DNA of 64,000 nucleotides, taken from the NCBI GenBank assembly GCA_023634235.1, contig JAMKCF010000008.1:13235676-13299675 (forward strand). Direction: 5' to 3'. The first letter of the stretch is position 1. The number at the start of each line of letters is the position of its first letter. Below are positions 22,701 to 37,700 of the stretch, in pieces. A model generated the notes under the pieces. That model did not search any database. It was not told the origin of the DNA and worked only from the letters and a program-made list of their open reading frames with translations. The position numbers and the translations under genes are program-made. The DNA comes from Pisaster brevispinus. Taxonomy: Eukaryota > Echinodermata > Asteroidea > Forcipulatida > Asteriidae.

Positions 22701-25700
22701 GAAACTAATCACAGTAGCTCAGAGACCTAAGAAAACTTGTATAATTTGGGTGCTTGCTTTGAACCAGTAACGCCAAAGTACTGCCCCTACAAAAAAGATA
22801 CATGGGTTCATTTACATGCATTATCTGTTCAAATTCACAGGACATACGTCTTAACAAGCAGGGACAAAACAAAAATGAAATAAGCGTACAGCTCAAGGAC
22901 ACAAGCATCATGATATTAAGCCAGCCTGGAGTTTGAACCCAAACTGTGTGTCGACAAAACTTGAATACGTCATAATAACCAACTTATTCCTGATGTTCTT
23001 TAGACAGCAAACATTACGAACAAAGACATCTTTCTCAACAAGGAAAACAAACCAACAAGCTTTTTAAAAAGAAAGTTATCTTACTGTTTACAGTGACGAT
23101 GAACGAGCAAACAGCGTCATTGCCAGAGTTGTCACTGAAAGTGTAGGTGACTGTTGTGGAACCGATGTTGAAGCTCGCACCGGGAGTGGCAGTGGATACT
23201 CGGTTGACAGTGCTGCCAGAGTTATCTGTAGCCGTAGGTTCTACCCAGCTGACAGTGGCACTGGATGCGCCAGGGCCTGCTGTTCTCAAAATGTTGTTGG
23301 GACAGTTGCTGAGTACTGGTGGGACGTTGTCTGTAGTTGTGGCTTTTTGATAAGAGAAAAAAGAGTTTATAACATTGAATATAGGTTTGTAATTGCTGTT
23401 TATATGCACTCCTGTGACATGTCGTGGTCGAGCGTTTCAGCGCACTGGACTCAAGCTCTGGTGTTTCTTATCAGCAGAGTGTGGGTTCGAGTCTTGACAC
23501 TTGTGTCCTTAAGCAAGGCACTTAACCATTATTGCTTCATCCTTCAGATGGGACGTAAACCCACTACTTATGCACATAAAAGAACCCAATACACTTATTG
23601 TTAGGAGAATGGACATTTTCATTGGAGATATGACGTTTTTGCACAATCAAAATACAACGTTTGCACAATCTATATACGACGTTTTTGCACAATCAAGATA
23701 CAATGTTTTTGCACAATCAAGATTTGATGTTTTTGCACAAACAATATACGATGTTTTTGCACAACCAAGATTTGACGTTTTTGCACAAACAATATACGAC
23801 TTTTTTGCACAATCAAGATACAACGTTTTTGCACAATCAAGATTTGATGTTTTTGCACTGACACAACATTAAAAGACTGATCATCTGTATGAGGCTTTAC
23901 TGATTTCATTCTGAGGATTATAATAAATATAACTTTCAAAAACCTACTTTAAGGTATTTTACAGGATTGGTAAGGATAAAAAACCGTCATTGTTTAATTT
24001 TAGTCTGAAAGCTTACTGATTATGAAGTTCATACTATAACCATTTTTTTCTGTGAAACATTTCCCTCTGAAATGAAGTCATTCAAGAAAACTGTGTCTGA
24101 AAACCTAAAAAAAGCAACAGTTGATTTTGGTTGTAACAACCAAATATAAGAGCAATGTGTTCACATGTTCAAAATTTTGTATGGTTTTTCACTATGTTCT
24201 CCTGACTCACACAAGCGAATAAGCCCCAAATTTTCACAGGTTTGTTATTTTAAGTAAATCATTGCTCACACAAAACATGAAACCTGTCTGCAGCTATTAT
24301 GTCAGCTCTACCAATCCTGTATAACACCTTTGAATCTTTTGGCTTTAAAAACTTACTAGTGACAGTGACAAAGAAACTGCAGCTGGCGTAATTCTGGCTT
24401 GGATCAGAGAACACATAGGAGACAGGGGTTGTCCCAATGGGGAAAACACTTCCGGGGCTGCTGGATGTGAAGACGATGAACGCTGTGCCGGAATTATCAG
24501 TGGCTGTGGGTGATGTCCAGGTGACAACTGCGCTGGTGCCTGTCTGGACGTTCATCGTGATGGACTGTGGACAGCCGCTGATGACTGGATCCTGGTTGTC
24601 ACCTGTGATTGTTGTCAGGAGACACTTCTTTAGAGCAGGCTTGAGTTTTAACATAAAACCAACCAAATTTCTTGTTTTCAAACTCTTTACTGAACCAGGC
24701 GTATTTTTTGACCTAAAAAAGGAAAGCACAAAAGTGTGCACAAACTTTTCTAAACGATCTTGTGGGAGGAGACTGGTACACCTCATCAACCAACTTTTAT
24801 TTGAAGTTGAGTCTTCTAATAGCCAGTGGAGAAGTGTGACAACATTAATGGTTCAGTCATTTCAGCGCTATAAGGTCTTTAATTGCAATTCCATATTATT
24901 AATAATCAAAAGGGTGTTAAATTAAAAATGTGTATAAATTTGACAAAAACACATTCATAATCCCCCGGAAATGTTTTTCCTTTGAAAAACAACATTTCTT
25001 TTGTGCCAAATGACTACTTTGGAGACACTCTTTAAAACAACACTCTTTTTACCCAAAGCTGCAAATTATTAAAAAGCAATTTTATGAAATCTATAAACAC
25101 AGAATTTAAGACCTTGCAGCCCAGAGCCGACGATTACTAGACTCACAGGCCTATTTAAAAAAAAACACAGGACATGTGCATGCAATATAACCGGTGTTAT
25201 TAACTAGGGGCTTTTTCCAAAACGCTGGTTTAGGCTCCATCTCCAGCTCCGCGCTTTGTTTGATGTTGATGACGGAGCCCAAACCGCAGCCGGAGCCCAA
25301 GCCAAGGTTTGAGAAAAGGCCCAGGTACCAACCATAAATAACTGATTACCAATTACCAGGTACCTGAATGCCAGTTACCAATAAGCAATACAATTCTGTA
25401 GTACGGGTTACCAAACACCGATGACCAAACAACAACTTACCAATTGTAGATAACAGATTACTGATTGTAAGTTACCGATTTGATGGCTAACTTACCGACT
25501 GGTATCTCGCATGTGCTACCACTGTATCCTGTTGCACATTGACAAGTGTAGAATGTGTTTGTCGGTACACACTGGGCTCCATTCTTACAGGGGTTACTGC
25601 CGCATGGGTTAGGGGCTGTAAAATAAACATGACAATGAAATCTCATTACGAAATCAGCTATTTGTATGATTCTTGTCAAAATCATTATTTTGACTTACGT

Positions 25701-28700
25701 GGCCTATATAACAATACACATAGGTCACACTATTTACAATGTTGAGAGCAAACAGCCTCTCTTTCCAAAGCCAACAGGGCCCAATAGCCACAGTTTGATG
25801 CATTCATTCAGTCATTCCAATGGCTTCCAGAGGACATTTATTATGGCATTCCACATAATCCTGCATACGATTGCCTATATCCTCACAGGTTAGTTTGGAG
25901 TCTCCACCTAGTTGGTCATTGTATGTTTTATTTGGCCTTCCTTTGCGCCTCTTTCCATGTGTTGGTTGCCACAGCACCAAGCTGATCTGACAACATTTGA
26001 TCTGTACTTCTCTTGCAATGTCTAGCAAATTGAACTGTACTTCTCTTGCAATGTCTAGCAAATTGAAATCTTCTTTGACTGATTTTTGTAGTGATTTTAG
26101 GTAGATCTCCGTACAAAACTTTATTGGGGATGAGGTCTTTCCAAATTACTTTCAGTAGCAGCACATTCTGTGTTCATGTTGAATGTATTTCACTTTTGCT
26201 TTTGTACTTGCATACTTCATGATACTATACGTTTTCATTTACACAGCTAGAAAAGAAGTTTAGTACTTTTCCTGTAAGCAGACTGCAATGATGCTAAGCA
26301 TAGAACAGTGTTGTAAACAGAGCACCAAGAAACCAGACCTGGACCTTATTTAACCTATATCCTTTACTGGGGTGTCATGGCCAAGTGCTCTAGGGCAGTG
26401 GACCTCAAGTTCTGTCATTGACAGAATGTGGGTTCAAATCCTGGCCTGGTCAGTTCCGACACTTGTGTCCTTAAGCAAGGCATTTTATCGAAATTGCTTC
26501 TCTCCACCCAGGAGTACAAATGGGTACCGACAAGAGCGGGGTAGTAACCTGCGATGGACTGGCATCGTGTCCACAAGGAATACAGATATTCTCAGTCATT
26601 TGATGCCATGAAATCGTACATAAACACCAGCCTGAGGAGCCATCTTGGCTCGGGACAGACTTTACTTTTGTTATCCTTCCCTGAGAAAAGCCAGAAGTCT
26701 CATCGTCGAATCAGTGCAAAAACGTTGTACCTCCTAAAATTGCACTTTCGTTACACACGAGTTTGAAATTGTCGAAACACACGTACGCGCCGAATTAATA
26801 CGTTTTGGCACGGAGCAATTTTCGTGCGAGATACAATATTTATGCACTGACACACGATATTATAAATGACGTACAGACGTAGATATATTGAACTTACAAA
26901 TGGTCTCGCAGTTGTGGCCGATGAAACCGACTGGGCAAGAACAGTAGTAATCAACATCTTGGTCAAAGCTATGGAAGGCGTTGGAACATGGCGCCCCTTG
27001 TTCACAGTTTGGTGTGTCAGTTTGTGAACAGATGTCCAGAGCTGGGTTATTGGCTATAGTTAAAATTGCAGAAAAAAAGAAAACTTAGAAAATAACAAAA
27101 CTTCATTATCTGTCATGCTCCCTGTCTGCAGAAGCAACAATGAGTTCAGATTCATCATATGAAAAAGGGCCAGACTAATTTGACTTTCCCGCTTAAATTT
27201 CCATTTGGTTCTCAACTCTAATTATGTCTTCATTGTGTTCTGAAAATCTCAGGAATTCTTCAGAGGATTGTAAGGGGGTTGCTTCTGTACAAGAGGAAAA
27301 TAGTGTGTTGAAGTATGGGAACATTGGAGGGGGCTAGGATGCCCTCTGTCCCATATCGGGCAGGGTTTCATCATCTTTTGTTACATTGATTTGAATGGCC
27401 AACACAACTTGAAATTCAATGTTCTTGAAATACCTGTTGGGATGGCACAGTTGGATCCGGTGAAACCGTTCCCGCATACGCAGCTGTACTGTGGGACCAA
27501 GTTTGTGCCGGAGTTGCTGTTGTAGCTGTTGTAACAGTCGCCATTGTTGAGGCATGGACTGTTGCCACACAGGTCCATGGCTGGGACATTGGCTGCAATA
27601 AAAAAAACAAAAAAACAAACACACTTACAATATATATATATGAATATTCATGAGGGCAAAGTGCAGCAATTGTATATATACAGGATTGGTAGAGCTGAAA
27701 AAATAGTTGCAGACAGTGTTTGTGTTTAACGTGAAATGAAGTAACAAACCTGTGAAAATTTTGGCTTCATCAATTGTGTGAGTCAGGAGAGAAGAGTGTA
27801 AAACTATGCCAATTTCCAGCATGTAAACACACTCTCTTAATTTTGGTTAACAACTCAAATCTTCCGTTGTGATTTTTAGGTTTTCAGATACAGTTTTCTC
27901 GAATAAGACCTTATTTAAGAAGGGAATATTTAACAGAAAAATGGTTCAAGTATGAACTTAATAATCAGTAAAGTTTCAGAGTAAAATTAAACAATGATGT
28001 TTTTTATCCTTACCAATCCTGTATAGTTTCTTTAATTACACAATAGTATAAATATTGTTCAGTTTACCAAGTTAGAGTGCACCAGAATTGCAGGATGTGT
28101 TGCAAATATCATTGGTTCAGTTCTGCTAACTTTATCCATGCAGTATCATTATAAAGGCATCACAAACGCAAGTCAAGAAATATCTGTGCACAATATCATT
28201 TTTTACGTGCTGAAAAAGTAGAAAATATTCTAATGCACATTACAAATACAGCAACACATAATAACATTTGTTCAAACGACCCCACAATAAAATATCAGAA
28301 TCTAATTTGTACTTATTTATTTATTTGTTCATTGTGGATGTGAAGCCAAGGATTCTCAGAAAAGTGAACTTAATCACTACACTAGCCAAGAACCCCCATG
28401 GAGATAAGACAAGGAAGGAAGTTTCAGTTTTAAATGTTCAAGCAAAAACCCCAGAGAATGATTCCAGGGAAAACCCAAGCCGTCAGGTAGGGACTGAAAA
28501 CCCAATCCACATAATGCCCCCCTGTGGGATTGGAACCAGGGTCCTAGAGGTGGAAGGCGAAGAGAGATACCACTACGCCAACCCGGCCGCCAATACTATT
28601 GTTACCTCTTGAGGTCTGGCAGTTGGCTCCCACAAAGTTAGTTGTGCAAAGGCAGATGTAGTATGAACCATCCATTGTCAAGCAGCTGGCTCCATTCTGG

Positions 28701-31700
28701 CAGGGAAAGCTGTTGCAGGGATTCTGGTTTATTGTCACCACTGCAGTGTTGGGGGAGGGAGAAGACAATTAATACGTATCAAAACAAAAACAAATCAAAA
28801 AATCACAAAGTGAAGTCATGTTGTGCAATTTTTTAATTTAAAAAAGAAAATTTTGATGAGAGATCACCTAACACCACAAGGCCACGGACGGCCACTTCAA
28901 GGTGAGGGCTACACTTAATTGGTTTGGGCTATCAACCCAAATCAACTGTCACCAGGGGCACGTCGCCACCTACTCTTGGACTAAAACAGGGTTACCCCCT
29001 TTACAGTCCTAAGGATGTAGGCTTTTTTTTTTTCGTTTGCTTTTAGAAACGAAGTTGTCAATTTTCTTTCAAAGGTTGTTCATTTGGGGATAAGTGAGAT
29101 CAATGTTTCAATTTATCTAAGAGAGATCAAGAGGTTAATCTGTAAAGAAGACTGCAACCAAACTCCACGTAGTTAATAGTAATAATGTAAGCATTTCAAA
29201 CGCGCTCCCTATCTAGTGCACAAGACCCTTTTCCAATGCGCAGCACATGAAATACGTAACAAGCAAAAACATAGAAATATATAATACAAAGGTATAAATC
29301 ATAAAGTGAACAAATTAATACATATTAAGGGACAATTATTATATCACTAATTAAATGCCGAGTTAAACAGGTAAGTCTTAAGTAAATTTTTGAGTTCAGG
29401 CCTCGAAATAACCCACGGCACCCACAGCGATTGCCGTGGTACCTTGTGCTTTTGCTGCGGTGCCCTATGCAAAGTTCAAATACAAATTTTAATTTTCCTC
29501 ATAGAGTGCCCCTTACCAGAGGAAAATTGCCGTGCCCCTTCAAGAGCGAAGTTCGAGGCATGTGAGTCGGTTAAAAGAACTGCAGCTTAGGGCAGTGTAG
29601 GGTACAAGAAGATTTGCAAGTTTGCCAAAGGCATCCAATCCTGCTTAGTGGAAATGGGTTACAAGCAAATAAGCTACAAATTAAACGTGGCATGGTCTGA
29701 TTCCCTGCATTATATACATATTTTTATCAGCTGCATAGAATTGTGCCTAGAGCGACTAACACTTTCTCTGCTAAGCTTAATTGTTCTGTGCTTAGTAACT
29801 TTTTGTGATAAGCTGCCCCCCTTACATGTTTCACAGTTGACACCGATGTGGGTGTTGGGGCACGAGCAGACGTATGCTGAGCAGGTTCCCTGGACAGTAG
29901 TGCACACACCGCCGTTCTGACAAGGGTTGTTGGCACAGGGTGAAGCAATGGCTGGGTGAGAGAGAAAATATAGATTAAGTTTTAAGTTTTAAGTATCTCT
30001 AAGAAATTATGCTCCCAATCATGGTTGACTTTTAATATCTCAGTAACATCCTGCCCCGTACCATACTGTTGTTTACTCCACCATGTTGCAGTCAGAAATA
30101 CTAAAATTCCACAAGTTCCCTTTTGAACTGTAGAAAGTTTTTAAATTTTTTGTTTTCATGACAGATAGCTAACATCACAAGGCCACGGATGGCCACTTCA
30201 AGGTGAGGGCTACGCTTAACTGATTTGGGCTGTCAACCCAGATCAACTTTCACCAGGGGTACGTTGCCACCTACTCCTGGGGCTGAAACAGGGTTACCCC
30301 TTCACAGTCTGTAAGGATGTAGGCATGGGTATCATCCACTAGACTGGTAGAGCAAAATGCACTACCTGCCCAACATTTTCTTTGCAATTGTGCTTAAGTG
30401 CTCGCTCAGGGGCACAAGTGTTATGACCGGGTATCAAACCCACACTCTGCTGCTGACAACACCAGAGCTTGGGTCCGGTGAACTAGACCGCTCGGCCACG
30501 ACACGCCATGGGTTGAACCATTGATGCAGAAAACAACTTCCAAACACCAAAACAGGTGTTTGAAGGGATTGTGTGTAATATGTAATATGATACTATGTGT
30601 AATGACATAAATATAATAATAAAGTGTACATAAAAAACGCTTGACAATCTAGTACTGTTTCAGTTCATTCTAATAAATAACATCATTTGGGCTTGAAGTT
30701 GTTTTTCTTGGGTCTAGAGGGACTCTATTAGTCTCTTTACATTGTATTTTAGGCGAATCCGTCAAGTTTCTTGTGGTAAAACTGTAAAAGTTGTTTAGTT
30801 TTAAAAGTGTCATTTATTCTTTTGCAAGCTTACTTAATTCACAGTTGTAGCCAGTGAAGCATCCGGTGCACTGGCAAGAGTAGGAGTAGCAGGAGTCTGG
30901 CAGGGTTGAGCACTGAGCACCGTTAACACAGGGACTGGGGTTGCAGGCATCACGCTCTGTGAACACACACACACATATACCACCATCAAAGTTAATTCTT
31001 TAACTAGCATCCTGAAAATTCTTCAAGCAAAGACCCTTACAAAATTCTTCAAACAAGAACCTTAAAATTCTTCAAACAAAGACCCTTAAATAATTCTTCA
31101 AACAAACGATCCTTAAATTCTTCCAAAAAGGACCCTTAAAATTCTAGAATAAACAAGGAACCTTGAAAAATTCTTCAAAAAAAAGGGACCTTAAAATTCA
31201 TCAAAGTGATGAGACCCTTAAAATAAAGTCAAGATTTTAAAATCTCATTTGAAAGAGAACGGCCGTATGACCTGAGCAAAGCCTACCAGACTGTATCAGA
31301 CAGCTCAGCGAATGTAAATCAAACTTATGAGAACCACGTTATCAAGACATCATCACCAAGCTCAAAGAAGTGCAGAAGGAAACACGTTAAGGTTACCAAA
31401 GGGACAGAGTACTTACGGTTTTCACATCTTTCGCCGGTGAAGCATCCAGAACATGAGCATGTGTACTCCGTACAAGAGAAAGCGGAATTGGGGGAGTTTG
31501 AGCTTGGTACGCAAACAGCTCCATTTGCACAATTGTTGGATGCACAGGCGGAAATTGCTGAAGAGGGAATGAACACAATCCAAGGTTTAACTAACTTATT
31601 TATTATCATTTTTCTTTCAATCAATTTACTTATTAATTAGACGCAGATTATCACATTCCTGTTTACTTTTCAAATATAAAAATCACGTTAGATAAGGCAG

Positions 31701-34700
31701 TTTGTCTAGCGTGTGGCCTCAATCATCCAATATCCTCTTCTCCTATGTCACTCCACACCAAATTGTTTGGACTGTTAATTGGGCCTACCAGCCCCAGTCC
31801 TTCAGAATCCTTCACTTTGGCAATAGACCCTTCCCATGAAATACGTAAATTGCACACTGCACGTTTGTACTTGCATTACTTGTTGCCAAAATGAGAAGAC
31901 ATCGCCCCTTTTCGTATGGGGTTGATGGTGGCCCCGACCCATGCATTATTTTTTTCTGGTGGTGATTATACCTTCACATTTGTAATTGCTTGTTTAAATA
32001 TAACTGTATTGTACTTACATTATCCAACTTTGTATTGGTTTATTGGAGAGTACTAAATAAATGTCAACTGAATTGAATTTAATTGAATTGAATATGCATT
32101 TGTGCGTCTGCCTAGTGCACAACTCCATGGCAGTTGCTGACCAATAGCTCCGGTATGCATACATGAATGTAATTTGAATATTGCATGGGAAAGGCTAATT
32201 GGATTAAAAAAAGAACGAATTGGGACTGTTAGAGTTAGTATTTGTAATAATATGTCTCGATTTGTGTCGAATAGTAGCTCTTGGTAGATTCTGAGTTATC
32301 AATAAACTTCCCAGTTCTTCCTTTCCTTCTTTCTTCCTTCTACAGTGCAGTCATTGTATGAATGAGGATATAACACACTGTGAATCAATTATAGTAAAAG
32401 TGCCTCGCTTAAGGGCACAAAATAATGTCACGACCGGGACTCGAACCCGCACTTGAAGCCCGCATGGCAACGCCATGCTACTATTCTGTTTGTTATATTC
32501 AAAAGTGTTAGCCTAAAAAAGGTAAAAATAAACAGCCTTATTTTTTAAAGAAAAATCAAATTTTTTGAAACCTACGTATGTCACAGAAGCGTCCAGTAAA
32601 GCAAGAGGGGCACTGGCAGGTGTACTCCAGGCAGTTGTTGGCATCGGTGGCACAGACTGCACCATTGGTACATTGGTTATTCTCACAGCTATCCACAGCT
32701 GTGTTTGAAAAAAGAAATATATTTACAGTCAGTGGGCAGACAATGATTTCAAGTCAAGATTTCAAGGATTTATTTGTTTCTTTTGCTTTTCTGAAATTCG
32801 TTATGGGATTATTTTTTTATGATAATTTTGGGTTGAACAAAGAAAAATTGACTGGAGCGGGCTTTGACCTAACGACCTCTGGTAAAGAGCCGGCACTCTA
32901 CCAACTGAGCTGTCTAGCCCCATGTTGGCTGTCTCCCTATTTTGTCAATATCTTTGTTCGGGAGTGCCAATCAGAAGTGCCGATACAGAAGTTTACGATA
33001 CAACCTGGGAAGCGGCAACCTGGGGATCACCTTAAGGGAATGTGACTTTTTTTATTTCAAATATATAAACCACAAGGAAAACAGACTGGATTCTTTTTTT
33101 AACAAAACTAATTAACAAGTTAAATAATTATTATAAGTTCTGAAACGTCTGACAGATAAACAAACAAAGTATTACAGATTGTAACAACCATTTAACATTT
33201 TAAACCAAATAGCGGATTGGCAAAATAGCATTAAAATGGGAATGCACTGATAATGTTACGACATATTTATAAAACCAAAGTTCTGGGCCCAATTTCATAG
33301 AGCTGCTTAACGGTCAATAAAGCTTAACAATTTGCTTAAACTCTAAGCAGGATAACCGACACAGATGGTACATGTAACATGGTATTTTGGCTGGTAACCT
33401 TATTCTGGTAAGCATAACTGTTTTGTGCTCAGCTACTTATTACGCTTAAGCGGCTCTCTGAAATTGGGCCCAAGGGTTTGATTGATTGTGAAAAGTAACA
33501 GTTTGCACAAAGTCTTTGTGATCTAGAGACAAAGTCCTTCTGTAATTGCGGGGTATTTTATTATATATTATTTTTACAGACTCTTTTCATCAAGTCAGAC
33601 AGATGTTTGGACCCAACATGGGTCATATCCTTTTTTCCTTGATTGTCAATCATCCTTCATGAAAAATTTGACGGCCGAGGGATATCTATAAAAAAAAATC
33701 CGGAAAATCAGGGAAACAAATAACGTGTTATATGTGTACTTACAGATGCCGCAGTACTGTCCGGTAAAACACTGAGGGCACTGGCAGTCATACTGTGTGC
33801 AGGATCCCGGGAGTTGAGCACAGGCTGCTCCATTCTGGCACACATTGTTATCACAAGCATCTACAGCTGTAAGGATTAGACGTTAACATTTAGGCCATTT
33901 TACTTGGTAAACTTTAAAAGGGCGCTGTGAACAAATTATGAATGCCTTTTTAAAAAACTTGCTCAGGCCTGGAATTACACGGAGATCAATGAGGCCTTGC
34001 TCCCTGGCCTTGGCCTTGGTGCCCCTTCAAAAGTTTTCCATGGACTTTAAGATTTTCCAATGGAAGTGCCCTTTGCAAAATGAAAATGGCCTTGCCCTCT
34101 CAAAGATGGAAATTCAGGCATGTTTTTTTGGATGCAAGTTCGCCCCAAACAAAGCTTAAAGCAACTCTTGGTGAGGAACTACAAGAAGAAAACACTTGAG
34201 ATGAAACAAAACAAAACAGGGGAGCTGAAGGTAGGAATTTGTATTCCTCAATTAAAAAACAGTCTAGATTGTAGGATGGAGGGAATCATGCACCAGGCAA
34301 GGAGATGCAGTACGTGGAATAAAGCAATAACACTTTCCACAAAATCAAGAGATGCATAAACAAACTAGCTCAATTTCAATTTTTGTACGAGAAATATAGG
34401 GGAAAATTGTTAAAGTGTTCTATTTTAGACACTGTAAAAGCTTTTTGAGCATTGTGTTTTTCTGTGGGAAAGAGCAGCCCACATAATAATAAAATAAAAG
34501 CCAGTGTTTATATAGCACTTTATTTATGTGCACCTCATAGCGCTTATGGTTATTACCCTTTGATGTAGCATAAGGGTTTACAAGGTGCTGCGGCGCATTC
34601 AGCAGCTACTGCCAGAAACACAGGGGTAAAAATGTCATCTCTTAGCAATAAGTATTAACTGTGTTCTTTTACGTGCATTACACAACACACGGGACCTGCA

Positions 34701-37700
34701 GCTTTACATCCCATCCAAAGGCAATGATGGTTTAGGACACAAGTGCCAAGACTGGTACTCGAGCCCACACTCTGCTGATCAGAAAACACCAGAGATTGAA
34801 TCCAGTGACCGCTTGGCTACAACACGCCATATGTATGGGTAAAGTGGTTCTGGGAACTACAGATTGCTGTACTTTCACTGAGGGTAACTGAATCCAAAAA
34901 TCAGTAGTATAACTGTTGACCTCTGCAAACAACCACATGCTCCAAGTTAAAGGCAGCACAAACGCACTGACTTTAGTTTTTGACACTTTGATAAGTAAGT
35001 GGGTCAAAGATGGGAACTTGATGATGACAAGATGTAACCTTTCAGGGGACTTACCAACTTCGCAGCGGTCACCGGTGAAGCAATCTGTGCACACACAGCG
35101 GTAGGAGGTCAGGGTATCAGGAATACAGATACCACCATTGAAGCAGGGCTGAGACAGACAGGCATCAACTGCAAGGGTAAACAAGCATTAAATATTTATG
35201 ATTCAAATCTGCACATAAGAAAATTCGCAGATTGTTTTGAAGGCTGACCATGATAGTAAATTGATATTCTACTCATCTTTTTTTGTTGGTCAAGTGTTAT
35301 TATTATTATAAATATTACTATTATATATTTCTGGTAATGAAACCAAGGATACCTCGTAAGTGAACTTAATCACTGTAGCTCCCAAGCCTGAGAAAACAAA
35401 GGTGCTTGCTATGTGAACCAGAAACACCAAGGTTAACCCCTAGTCTTCCACGATGAGTGTTCTGAGATCTTTTACGTGCACCACCAATCCCAGTACACAG
35501 AACCTACGGCTTAGTGTCCCATCCGAAGGACAAAGCAATTATGGTAAAGTATCTCACTCAAGGACACAGGTGTTTGAGCGATGCAGAGGATGACAGTATG
35601 CAAAGGTCAGAGAAATCAACAAAATGATCTTTTATCTCTACTCACTTTCTTCGACTGTAACTGTGAACACACAGCTGACAGAGTTACCGGCCTCGTCTTC
35701 AAATAAGTAAGTGACCTGGGTCAAGCCAGCAGGGAAATTATCCCCGGGACTCCTGGTGTTGAAGACAAGGTTGACAACGCCAGTGTTGTCACTTGCAGTT
35801 GGCACAACGAAGTTGACAGGGATTGGTGCATCGCCAGCCACTACAGTCATGGTAATGTCCGAGGGGCAGAAGAGGAGTTGTGGCGGGAGTGTGTCAACTG
35901 GACAAGGAAAAAGTATGGAAATACAAGATTTTATTTCTTGCTTCTCATTGAAATGCAAATCTGATAACAATTAAATGTCTGGCACAATGACTTGCTTTAT
36001 AGTCACAACTTGCCACTTAAATTTGAATTCCTCATAGAGACAGTCCCTATATCGCAAGGTTCAGGGCAAGCTTTTGCGTAATTACGCAAGAGCAAAGATT
36101 GGGCTATGCAAATTTGACACATATCTGAAATTAGTAGAATTTTTTCTTGCAAATTTAAAAAACAAATAAAAAAAATCACAATGGAAACTGACTGTGTAAA
36201 GTTTTCTTAAATTTGGTTTGAACAAAGAAAAATTGACTCGAGCAGGATTTGAACCTGCGACGTCCAGATTAACGTGACAGCCCACTACCCACTGACTTGA
36301 CTAATGAGCTATCTAGCCCTTATGTTGGAGGTCTCCCTATTTGGTGAATATCTTTGTTAGTGGTTGCCAGTCAGAAGCCATTCTACCTATTCCCCATCTT
36401 GTACATTTGTATAATTCTAATTGATTTTTTAAGGGTTCCTTAAGGTGTGCAAATTTGTAATTTCCTAACAGTTTAGCCTTTTTAATCGTTGTTTATTGCT
36501 TTTTAATCTATTTCCTCAATGTCTTTCCAATCCATATGTAATTTTTAATGTAATTTTATTTATTACTTTTTATGTAAACCACGTGCAATTCAGCTTTTGC
36601 TGCTATTCGTGAGTGTAATAAACCATGTTGAATGTTGAATGTTGAACCTGTAACTACCGTAGAGCCAGTAAATCACACCCAAGTTTAAGATACAACCTGG
36701 GCTGCAGCAGGACAGGGACCACCTTTCTTCGTTCAACTCAAATATAAAAATAGTCATGAGATGAGCATGGGGAAAAAAAAGCCATGTCCTTACCAGCAAC
36801 AACAGTAATAATGAACTGGCATGTAACCTCGTTCCCAGATGGGTCCATCAGTACATAGGTAACAGTGGTGTCGCCCACTGGGAAGAAGGACCCTGGCTGG
36901 AAGTTCCTCTGGGAGATGACCACCGCCTGGCCGGTATTATCAGTGGCTGTGGGCTCGGTCCAGGTAACCGTAGTGCCCGACGTGCCAAATTGAACCTGTT
37001 CTACAAGGTTGCCTGGGCAGGATGTTAGCACTGGAGGAATGGAGTCCACTGCAACAAGAGGAAATCAAGACAGAGAGACGTGTATCTATAGTCTGCTGTA
37101 GAAACTGTTTTAACCAATGAAAATCGGTAACCAATGGAAATTTGTCATGTGGGTGATAAAATTGCCACAGGATGAATCAGCTGAGCATTTCAGGCGATTT
37201 CATAACCAATGGTTGGTGCAGTCATGTTCCCCTGAGCCATTGTAAAAGCCTCTTTGTAGCACATCGCGTGATTGGCTCTCGACCAATAAAAAGCTCACAA
37301 TCTATTATACCGTGGTATGACAATTGACCTAAGAGGTCAGCAGGCTTGTTATCCTGTTAGTGAATATTCAATACATGAATATGTGCACTGGGTCCAATTT
37401 CATGGCACTGCTTAATGCGAAATTCTGCACTGACGCCCATGCTACAACCCATGGAATACACGCTTTACAGGGCACTGTAAGTGCAGAATTCTTTAGTAAC
37501 CAACACAATGAAATTGGGCCCTGGTCACACGTTCACACTTTTTATGCTTCTTTCTAAAGCTGGCAAACATTTGTGTGTGATTATACCTGAATTTTGTGTT
37601 TACATTCAACAACGATTAATGTGCAAAAGACTACATTTTTGACAAGACATTAGGTAAGATCCAGAACTTTATCATTTCTTGTGTAAATTCATAGAAGAAA

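Noticed and set aside
23570..23939. Open frames on both strands in the 24-bp repeat
   Set aside because: A consequence of a stop-free repeat with a length divisible by three; no start context or domain.
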